Below, one piece after another: positions 57,490-64,000 of a stretch of 64,000 nucleotides of DNA; within the stretch, counting starts at the first letter, position 1, and each line of letters opens with the position of its first letter. The DNA lies in contig JAHEBU010000001.1 in the NCBI GenBank assembly GCA_024642115.1, positions 186,001 through 250,000 of the forward strand. The letters run 5' to 3'. Source of the stretch: Marivivens sp. Its GTDB lineage: Bacteria > Pseudomonadota > Alphaproteobacteria > Rhodobacterales > Rhodobacteraceae. A program made the translations under genes and the position numbers. The notes under the pieces are model-generated. The model saw nothing but the letters and a program-made list of their open reading frames with translations, made no database searches and was not told the DNA's origin.

Positions 57490-59052
57490 ATGCATATCTA
57501 TCACAGCCCTTTGGCTGACATTCCGTTGCGCGATCAATCCATTACCGAACGGGTGTTCGAGGGGCTCATCTCCCGCCCGGACGCGGTGGTGCTGACCGAT
57601 GGGCCGACCGGACGCACAATGACGGCGTCGCAGTTCATGGATCAGGTCAAACGGCTGGCGGGCGGGCTGACGGAAAAGGGGCTGGGGGCGGGTCACACCA
57701 TCGCGCTGATGGCCCCCAACATGCCCGAATATTGTACCGTCTTTCATGGCGTCGCCTGGGCGGGGGGGGCCATCACAACGATCAACCCGACCTACACCGC
57801 GTCCGAGGTCACCCACCAGCTTAGGGATGCCAAGGCCGAACTGCTGGTCACCATCCCCGCCTTCCTCGACACCGCCCGCGCGGCCGTCGCAGGCACCGGT
57901 GTCACCGAAATCATCGTGATCGGAGAGGCCGAAGGCGCGACCCCGATTGCCGCGCTCATGGGCTCGCCGCTGGCCACTCAGGCGCCTGTCGATCTGGAAA
58001 ACCACATCGTTGTCCTGCCTTATTCGTCCGGCACCACCGGCCTGCCCAAGGGGGTGATGCTCAGCCATCGCAATCTGGTCGTCAATGTCGACCAGATCAT
58101 TCAGGCAGGCGAGTTCCGCATGGGCGAGACCTGCGCCGGGTTCCTTCCGTTCTTTCATATCTACGGGATGACCGTGGTGATGAACGTCCATCTGGCGGGC
58201 GGCGGGGCGGTGGTTACCATGCCCCGATTTGACCTCGAAATGTTCCTGCGCATCAGTCAGGACCACAAGGCGCGGCGGATGTGGGTCGTCCCTCCGGTCG
58301 CCTTGGCACTGGCCAAGCATCCGATGGTGGACCAGTTCGACCTGTCCTCGGTCGAGCAGGTCTTTTCCGGCGCCGCCCCGATGGGTGCAGAGTTGAGCGA
58401 TGCGGTGGGCAAGAGACTGAACTGCACCTGCCTGCAAGGCTACGGGATGACCGAACTGTCCCCGGTCAGCCATGTCTCTGCCCCGGGGGCCGTCAAATCC
58501 GGGTCATCCGGAAGGGTGGTCGCCAATTCCGCCTGCCGGATTGTCGATCCGGTCAGCGGAGAGGATCAGGCGCCGGGCAAAGAGGGTGAGTTGTGGATCA
58601 AGGGGCCGCTGGTCATGCTGGGGTATCTCAACAACCCCACAGCCACAGCCAGCACGCTGGACGCCGACGGCTGGCTGCACACGGGCGACATCGCCTATAT
58701 CGACGATGACGGGTATATGTACATCGTCGACCGGCTCAAGGAACTCATCAAATACAAGGGCTTTCAGGTGGCCCCGGCCGAACTTGAGGCCACACTGGTT
58801 TCACTGCCCGGCATCATCGACGCCGCCGTCATCGGCCTGCCCGACCCCGAGGCCGGCGAATTGCCGATCGCCTTTGTGGTGCCCGCCCCGACAGGATCGC
58901 CAAGCGACGACGACATCAAGGCACATTTCGCCAAGGCGCTGTCGCACTACAAGCAGTTGCACCGCATCACCCGGGTCGAGGCGATCCCAAAATCAGCCTC
59001 GGGCAAGATCCTGCGCCGCCTGCTGCGCGATCAGGTGACGGGCAAGTCCTGA
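57490..59052 (+). CDS. 4-coumarate-CoA ligase-like acyl-CoA synthetase
   Basis: A 520-residue ANL-superfamily adenylate-forming enzyme. The phosphate-binding loop is YSSGTTGLPKGV, motif A5 is QGYGMTELSPVSH, the ATP ribose Asp is in WLHTGDIAY, and the catalytic Lys is in IPKSASGKILRR. It activates an aromatic or fatty acid to its CoA thioester. The ATG at 57490 has GGAGGA seven bases upstream; the open frame to 57334 is a GC-rich extension. The substrate could be cinnamate-type or medium-chain acids. Confidence 0.92.
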   Translation: MHIYHSPLADIPLRDQSITERVFEGLISRPDAVVLTDGPTGRTMTASQFMDQVKRLAGGLTEKGLGAGHTIALMAPNMPEYCTVFHGVAWAGGAITTINPTYTASEVTHQLRDAKAELLVTIPAFLDTARAAVAGTGVTEIIVIGEAEGATPIAALMGSPLATQAPVDLENHIVVLPYSSGTTGLPKGVMLSHRNLVVNVDQIIQAGEFRMGETCAGFLPFFHIYGMTVVMNVHLAGGGAVVTMPRFDLEMFLRISQDHKARRMWVVPPVALALAKHPMVDQFDLSSVEQVFSGAAPMGAELSDAVGKRLNCTCLQGYGMTELSPVSHVSAPGAVKSGSSGRVVANSACRIVDPVSGEDQAPGKEGELWIKGPLVMLGYLNNPTATASTLDADGWLHTGDIAYIDDDGYMYIVDRLKELIKYKGFQVAPAELEATLVSLPGIIDAAVIGLPDPEAGELPIAFVVPAPTGSPSDDDIKAHFAKALSHYKQLHRITRVEAIPKSASGKILRRLLRDQVTGKS

Positions 59053-59089
59053 CAGAACAAGGGCCGGGGTCATCCCCCGGCCCGTTGAT

Positions 59090-59224
59090 TTACTTGGCCT
59101 TCTTGGACCCCAGGCTGACCTGATCCTTGCCCGCCATCGAATTGGCGGTTGCCAGTACCTTGGGCTTGTCGGCCTTCGGTTTCTTGGCTTCCTTGTTGCC
59201 CTTCTTGTTGTCGCCTTTTCCCAT
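59090..59224 (-). CDS. Tiny highly basic protein of 44 residues
   Basis: MGKGDNKKGNKEAKKPKADK and a tail with VLATANSMAGK and GSKKAK: about one third Lys, no hydrophobic core, so probably disordered and nucleic-acid binding. A perfect AAGGAG ribosome binding site lies seven bases before the ATG at 59224. I recall similar Lys-rich MGKGxKKxGNKExKKPK proteins across proteobacteria, with no known function. It is convergent with the ligase gene. Confidence 0.72.
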   Translation of the reverse strand: MGKGDNKKGNKEAKKPKADKPKVLATANSMAGKDQVSLGSKKAK

Positions 59225-59418
59225 GATGGTCTCCTTGGGGCGCGTGGCCCCTTTGTTGCAATCTGATCCCGGCCCTGCGGCGCAGGGGTCGGGATGGCCA
59301 TGTTCAGGGAAGGTCAAGGTTGCCTGAGCGAACAGGACGGTGATCTCGACTGGACAGAGGCGGCACGCCGCCTCACCCGGAATCTAGGCGTGCGGTCACG
59401 CCATTGCAAGCGGGCCTC

Positions 59419-60111
59419 TCAGAGCCCAAGCAGCGATTCCAGCCGCGCCAGAACCGCCCGGTCCGCGTCCGTCCACGGGGCGCGGCGGGATTTGAACAGC
59501 GTGGCCTGACTCGCGTGGATCAACCCGTCCGACAGGACCTTGAGCCCGTTGGCCCGCAGGGTTTCCCCGGTCGAGGTGATGTCGGCCACTGCCTCTGCCG
59601 TTTCGTTCTTGACCGTCCCTTCGGTGGCCCCCTGGCTATCGACCAGCGCGTAATCGGCCACGCCATTGTCGCGCAGGAATTCCCGCACCAGCCGGTGATA
59701 TTTCGTGGCGATCCGCAGACGGAATCCGTGCCGGGCGCGAAAAGCCGCCGCCGCTGCATCCAGATCATCGAGCGTATCCACATCGACCCACATCTGCGGC
59801 ACGGCAATCACCAGATCGGCCCCACCGAACCCCATCGGGGCCAGTTCGGCCACCCGCTGATCCCAGTTCGCCAGCTTGTCACGCACCAGATCGGACCCGG
59901 TGACGCCCAGATGAACCCGCCCCAACGCCAGATCACGCGGGATCTCGCCCGCGCTCAGCAGCACCAGCTCTAGCCCGTCCAGCCCGGCGACAGCGCCTGC
60001 ATATTCCCGGTCCGACCCTGTCTTGGTCAGGCGCAGCCCCCGGTCGGCGAACCAGTCGAACGTCTTTTCCATCAGCCGCCCCTTGGACGGCACCCCCAGT
60101 TTCACGGTCAT
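59419..60111 (-). CDS. hisG: ATP phosphoribosyltransferase, short form catalytic subunit
   Basis: A 230-residue HisG of the short class that lacks the regulatory C-terminal domain and needs HisZ. It starts VKLGVPSKGRLMEKTFDWF and has ADLVIAVPQMWVDVDTLDDLDAAAAAF and LVDSQGATEGTVKNETAEAVADITSTGETLRANGL (PRPP binding). It catalyses the first step of histidine synthesis, using PRPP made by prs. The ATG overlaps the hisZ stop as ATGA. Confidence 0.96.
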   Translation of the reverse strand: MTVKLGVPSKGRLMEKTFDWFADRGLRLTKTGSDREYAGAVAGLDGLELVLLSAGEIPRDLALGRVHLGVTGSDLVRDKLANWDQRVAELAPMGFGGADLVIAVPQMWVDVDTLDDLDAAAAAFRARHGFRLRIATKYHRLVREFLRDNGVADYALVDSQGATEGTVKNETAEAVADITSTGETLRANGLKVLSDGLIHASQATLFKSRRAPWTDADRAVLARLESLLGL

Positions 60112-61190
60112 GACTGCCCCCTCAGCGCCACGACCATTTCAGGTCGGATGACGCCCCCCACCGCAGGCACGGCGCGGCCCTGCCCCAGCACCCGGGTCAG
60201 CGCGTCATAGCGCCCGCCGGTGGCCACAGGGGACAGGTCCGGGCGGCCTTCGGGGTAAAAGCCAAATACGAACCCGTCGTAGTATTCCAGCGAGGTGCGC
60301 CCGTAATTCCCCTCGAATTCAAGGTGTTCGACATCCACCCCTTGCCGTGACAGAGCCTCCATCCGCTCGGCCAGCCGGGCGGTTGCCGAAGACAGGGCGG
60401 GCATGTCCACGCCGATATCGCGCAGTTCGCTCAGCACATGGGGCATCGTTTCACGCAGCGACAGGATGGCGTCCAGCAGGTCGATCTCTTCCGCCGAAAT
60501 CGGCGGGGCGGCGGCATCGTCGTGTAGGGCCGCGATACGGGCGGCGACCTCGTCCAGCCCGCGCAGTCCGATTTCGGGACCCGCGCCGATCAGCGGGTTG
60601 TCGATCGACAACAGGGCCAGCCGACTGGGCGGCGTCGGCACGCGCCCCCCAAACCGGTCAAGCAGCGCCCGGAACCTGCGTGGCCGCCAGATGTGGCGCA
60701 GCAGGGCCGCCTTGCGGGCGTCGGTGGTCCGCAATCCCTGCACGGCGGCGGTCAGGATGCCGATATCGCCGGTGGCAGGGCGCACGGCCACCCCCTCCAA
60801 CCCCTTGGCGATGATGGCAAAAACCTCGGCGTCGGCGCGGGCGGGGGTCTGGCCGTCGAACACTTCGTAGCCCACTTGCAGATATTCGGCGGGCCGGGTT
60901 TCGTCGACCTCCTGCCGCCGGAACACCTCGCCCGAATAGGCATAGCGGGCGGGATCGGCGCGGCTTTCCATATGCATCTGCACCACGGGGACGGTAAAGT
61001 CCGGGCGCAGCATCATCTCGCCCCGCAGCGGATCGTGGGTCACATAGGCCCGCGCGCGGATATCCTCGCCGTACAAATCCAGCAGGATATCTGCGGGTTG
61101 CAGGATCGCTGCCTCGACCGGAACGGCGCCCGCTGCCGTGAACAGGTCCATCAGGCGGGCGGCCTCGGTGCGGGCGGCGGCGGGGATCAT
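60108..61190 (-). CDS. hisZ: ATP phosphoribosyltransferase regulatory subunit
   Basis: A 360-residue HisRS-like protein without tRNA-synthetase activity that activates short HisG and gives histidine feedback. Class II synthetase-like motifs: [34 protein letters not shown] and the C-terminal [14 protein letters not shown]. The ATG at 61190 overlaps the hisS stop (ATGA). Its stop overlaps hisG, so hisS-hisZ-hisG is one coupled unit. Confidence 0.95.
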   Translation of the reverse strand: MIPAAARTEAARLMDLFTAAGAVPVEAAILQPADILLDLYGEDIRARAYVTHDPLRGEMMLRPDFTVPVVQMHMESRADPARYAYSGEVFRRQEVDETRPAEYLQVGYEVFDGQTPARADAEVFAIIAKGLEGVAVRPATGDIGILTAAVQGLRTTDARKAALLRHIWRPRRFRALLDRFGGRVPTPPSRLALLSIDNPLIGAGPEIGLRGLDEVAARIAALHDDAAAPPISAEEIDLLDAILSLRETMPHVLSELRDIGVDMPALSSATARLAERMEALSRQGVDVEHLEFEGNYGRTSLEYYDGFVFGFYPEGRPDLSPVATGGRYDALTRVLGQGRAVPAVGGVIRPEMVVALRGQS

Positions 61191-62788
61191 CCCTGCCCTT
61201 TCAGGATCGCCTGCACCCGGGCCACCAGATCGTCGCGGAGCACTTCGTACTGGCTCGGGCGGTCCTTCCATTCGTCAAGACTGGCGTTCTTGGCAATCTC
61301 GGCCCCCAGGATCAGGTCCTTGATCTGCACGACGCCCTTGTCGAATTCGTCCCCGCCCGCGATCACGGCGACAGGCGAGTTGCGTTTGTCCGCATATTTA
61401 AGCTGATTTCCGAACTGTTTGGGGTTGCCCAGATAGACCTCGGCGCGGATGCCCGCGTTCCGCAGGTCGGCCACCATCGTCTGATAGTCGGCCATGCGGG
61501 CGCGGTCCATGACGGTGACGACGACGGGGCCTGGGGCCACCTGCCCCCCCACGCGCCCCTTGGCCCGCAGGGCGGCCAACAGACGGTCAACCCCGATGGA
61601 TACTCCCGTCGCCGGCACCTCTTGCCCGGTGAACCGCTTGACCAGATCGTCATAGCGGCCACCGCCGGCGACCGAGCCGAATTGCTGCTTGCGGCCCTTG
61701 TCGTCGATAATCTCGAATGTCAATTCCGCCTCGAACACCGGGCCGGTATAGTAGCCAAGGCCACGCACGACCGAGGGGTCGATACGGATACGCTCAGGCC
61801 CATATCCCTGCAAATTCAATAGTTCTGCGATTTCTGACAATTCCGCGACACCGTCCTGACCTACTTTTGACGCCCCGACAATATTGCGAAGGTATGTCAG
61901 CATTCGATCTTTGAATTCGTGAGGATGTGCCATGACAACGCGTAGATTGTCTGGAGCCCAACTATCACCCGCATCGTCGGGAAAGTCCTCGACTAATTGT
62001 GTTACAACACGGGTCGTCGCAGCGACAAAACCCATGACAATTTCAACTTGTTCTCGGCCTAAGCCAGCACCTTCGGTAAAGTCGCCGCTTTCGTCTCGAC
62101 GTCCTGCTTGCAACAACTGCGCGACACCGTACGGCCCGAGACGATCAACCTTGTCAATAGCGCGAAGGACAATGCCACGCTCTTCCTTGAAACGATCAGG
62201 ATCGTTGGGGTCGAGAACGCCTGCCATTTCCATGACCCCGTTCAGAACCTTGCGATTATTGACCTTGACCACATAGTCCCCGCGGGCAATCCCCACCGCC
62301 TCGAGCGTGTCGGACAGCATCGCACAAATCTCGGCGTCCGCTGCCACCGATGCCGCACCGACTGTATCCGCATCGCACTGATAGAACTGGCGAAACCGGC
62401 CCGGACCGGGCTTTTCGTTCCGCCAGACCGGACCCATTGCATAACGGCGATAGGGGGTCGGCAGGTCGTTGCGGTGCTGGGCATAAACGCGGGCGAGAGG
62501 CGCGGTCAGGTCATAGCGGAGCGCCAGCCAGTCGCCCTTGTCCTTGTCGTCGAACTCTTGCCAGGCAAACACGCCTTCATTCGGGCGGTCCACGTCGGGC
62601 AGGAACTTACCCAGCGCCTCGACCGTCTCGACCGCACTCGTTTCCAGCGCGTCGAACCCATAGCGATGATAGACCCCGGCGATCTGCGCCAGCATCTGCG
62701 ACCGGTCGGTCACGTCCGATCCGAAATAATCGCGGAACCCCTTGGGCGTTTCGGCCTTGGGGCGGGGGGTCTTGGTGTCCTTGGCCAT
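61187..62788 (-). CDS. hisS: Histidine-tRNA ligase
   Basis: A 533-residue class II synthetase charging tRNA-His. Motifs: [16 protein letters not shown] (motif 2 region), [49 protein letters not shown] and the anticodon-binding tail ([10 protein letters not shown]-like [14 protein letters not shown]). I chose the ATG at 62788 ([22 protein letters not shown]). Residues about 185-340 (roughly 61770-62260) have clearly lower GC and codons rare elsewhere in the window, while the protein stays normal; see findings. Confidence 0.95.
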   Translation of the reverse strand: MAKDTKTPRPKAETPKGFRDYFGSDVTDRSQMLAQIAGVYHRYGFDALETSAVETVEALGKFLPDVDRPNEGVFAWQEFDDKDKGDWLALRYDLTAPLARVYAQHRNDLPTPYRRYAMGPVWRNEKPGPGRFRQFYQCDADTVGAASVAADAEICAMLSDTLEAVGIARGDYVVKVNNRKVLNGVMEMAGVLDPNDPDRFKEERGIVLRAIDKVDRLGPYGVAQLLQAGRRDESGDFTEGAGLGREQVEIVMGFVAATTRVVTQLVEDFPDDAGDSWAPDNLRVVMAHPHEFKDRMLTYLRNIVGASKVGQDGVAELSEIAELLNLQGYGPERIRIDPSVVRGLGYYTGPVFEAELTFEIIDDKGRKQQFGSVAGGGRYDDLVKRFTGQEVPATGVSIGVDRLLAALRAKGRVGGQVAPGPVVVTVMDRARMADYQTMVADLRNAGIRAEVYLGNPKQFGNQLKYADKRNSPVAVIAGGDEFDKGVVQIKDLILGAEIAKNASLDEWKDRPSQYEVLRDDLVARVQAILKGQG

Positions 62789-62902
62789 GGGGTCCTCGGG
62801 CTTGCAGGGTTGCGGCCTGCCTTTACCCCGCCCCGCGTCCAAGGGCAACGCGGACCTGCGGCCCCCCTTCTTCCGGCGCCCCGACCATGATATGCGCCCC
62901 GC

Positions 62903-63106
62903 ATGACCGACCTGACCCACCTGGAAGAACAGATCGCCCACCTGACCCGCACGGTCGAGGATCTGTCAGATATCGTCGCCCGTCAGGAACGCGAGTTGAT
63001 GGTGGCGCAGCGGCGACTGGCCCTGCTGATGGAGCGCGAAGCCACGCGCGAGGTCGATGCAGGTGGGACGATCCCGTTGGCAGATCAGAAACCGCCGCAC
63101 TGGTAG
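62903..63106 (+). CDS. slyX: SlyX family protein
   Basis: A 67-residue coiled-coil protein: [41 protein letters not shown], then a short tail ending PPHW, the SlyX signature. Function unknown. It is divergent from hisS (115 bases between starts) and convergent with dnaE. Confidence 0.88.
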   Translation: MTDLTHLEEQIAHLTRTVEDLSDIVARQERELMVAQRRLALLMEREATREVDAGGTIPLADQKPPHW

Positions 63107-63141
63107 GGCCGCGATTTCCGGTTACCGGACATCGGCGCTCC

Positions 63142-64000
63142 TCAGACCTCGACCACCTCGATCACACCGTCCAATGACCGCAGCGCGCCCTTGATCTGCG
63201 GATTGACGGGAAATTCCTCGTCCAGTGTCAAGTCCACCTCGCCCAGATCAGTCCCGGTGTCGATGGTGACGATAACCGGGCCGCGCCCACCGCGCACCTT
63301 GTCCCTGCGGGCGTTTTCCAGAATCGTCTGGACAAGTGTGATCGCCGCCGCCTCGCCCAGAAACACCCGCAGGCCCGTCGCCCCGGCATCGGCCACGACC
63401 GTGTCGATTGGTGCCACGGACCGGCCCAGCAGTTTCAACTGGTCCGATTCCATCGTCGCCTCGACCTGAATGACCACCAGCGACCCGGTTTCCAGATGTT
63501 CGCGCGCGGCTTCGAGCGTGTCCGAAAACAGCGTGACCTCGTATTGCCCGGTGGGATCGGACATGGCGACAAAGGCAAAGCGGTTGCCCCGCGCCGATTT
63601 GCGTTCCTGCCGCCCGGCCACGGTTCCCGCCATCTTGGCGATATGCGCCCCGCGTTCGGCCTTGGCTGTCACCTCGTCCAGCGTGAGGATGCCCTTGCGC
63701 TTTAGCGCGGCCATGTAATCGTCCAGCGGGTGACCCGAGAGGTAGAACCCGATCGCCTTGAACTCCTCCGCCAGCCGTTCGGCGGGAAGCCAGTCGGCGG
63801 ATTTGGACAGGCGCGGTTCGGGTAGGTCATCGCCCGCCTCGCCAAACAGGCTGACCTGACTTGAACTTTTCTGGTCGTGAATGGCCGCCGAATAGCCCAC
63901 CAGCGCGTCAAGACTGTCAAAAACCCGACGTCGGTTGGGATCGAGCACGTCAAACGCCCCGGCGCGCGCCAGCATTTCCAGCGGACGCTTGCCCACCCGC
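63142..64000 (-). CDS. dnaE: DNA polymerase III alpha subunit (C-terminal part, 5' end beyond window)
   Basis: The last about 285 residues of DnaE. GKRPLEMLARAGAFD is the end of the finger/helix-hairpin region; ADWLPAERLAEEFKAIGFYLSGHPLDDY leads to the OB domain (IAKMAGTVAGRQERKSARGNRFAFVAMSDPTGQYEVTLFSD), and the C-terminal tau-binding part ends at GVIEVVEV. It is the replicative polymerase subunit. The frame runs through the window edge at 64000. Confidence 0.95.
   Translation of the reverse strand, partial: RVGKRPLEMLARAGAFDVLDPNRRRVFDSLDALVGYSAAIHDQKSSSQVSLFGEAGDDLPEPRLSKSADWLPAERLAEEFKAIGFYLSGHPLDDYMAALKRKGILTLDEVTAKAERGAHIAKMAGTVAGRQERKSARGNRFAFVAMSDPTGQYEVTLFSDTLEAAREHLETGSLVVIQVEATMESDQLKLLGRSVAPIDTVVADAGATGLRVFLGEAAAITLVQTILENARRDKVRGGRGPVIVTIDTGTDLGEVDLTLDEEFPVNPQIKGALRSLDGVIEVVEV

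Overview
The window reads as a chromosomal segment of a Rhodobacteraceae/Paracoccaceae-type (marine roseobacter-like) alphaproteobacterium. The support is the high G+C composition, the F1 ATP synthase operon atpHAGDC standing apart from the F0 genes, an AsnC-family regulator divergent from trxB, Hsp20 followed by a DUF1150 gene, fused ATP sulfurylase/APS kinase, short HisG with HisZ, B12-dependent NrdJ, Hint-domain proteins, DUF2125 and DUF1489 proteins, and intergenic repeats of a type I recall from this family. The genus cannot be fixed from the sequence alone. No prophage, IS element, CRISPR array, rRNA or tRNA gene was recognised.

Layout. 0-6 kb: end of a MidA-like methyltransferase gene, pgeF, a 58-residue small protein, a degenerate Hint protein, an AsnC regulator divergent from trxB, and sat-cysC. 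6-13 kb: two cytochrome b561 paralogues, a heat-shock unit (hsp20-DUF1150) with a near-consensus sigma-32 promoter, purEK, a lipase-like protein, a Nudix protein, an EamA transporter and a GNAT protein. 13-15.2 kb: groESL with CIRCE over the start of transcription. 15.4-24 kb: methyltransferase, Mn-pyrophosphatase, HAD phosphatase, MaoC hydratase, ribF-ycgN-ltaE, an alpha/beta hydrolase with a DsbA-like isomerase, and prs. 24-29.5 kb: H-type lectin protein and the F1 ATP synthase operon. 30-36.8 kb: a large unknown membrane-anchored protein, a methyltransferase divergent from gloB, clpA and an M23 peptidase. 36.9-46 kb: an ExbB/MotA-like plus MotB/OmpA-like motor pair, chaC, a DUF2125 protein, and the chain hss-hisC-tyrA-extensin. 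46-51 kb: the least ordinary stretch, with a sulfotransferase gene and a Crp/Fnr regulator gene each broken by one in-frame stop, an orphan protein, rpsD, a pseudo-receiver and a second Hint protein. 51-64 kb: an LpxR-like lipid A deacylase, small DMT pair, MFS exporter, nrdJ, DUF1489, a 4-coumarate-CoA-ligase-like enzyme, a tiny basic protein, hisS-hisZ-hisG, slyX and the 3' part of dnaE.

Most genes are housekeeping: purine, histidine, tyrosine, flavin, sulfate and nucleotide metabolism, protein folding and turnover, energy and cell envelope. Two proteostasis units carry readable control sites: sigma-32 for hsp20, and a sigma-70-like promoter plus CIRCE for groESL. Overlapping stop/start codons mark several translationally coupled units (purEK, ribF-ycgN-ltaE, hisC-tyrA-extensin, hisS-hisZ-hisG, exbB-ompA).

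I do not see a clearly new multi-gene system. The observations most worth checking are the two nonsense-broken genes 2.9 kb apart, a sharply atypical low-GC patch inside hisS that looks like allelic replacement, paired REP-like elements with a nested hairpin, a palindrome inserted in frame in nrdJ, and the orphan ZorAB-like motor pair.
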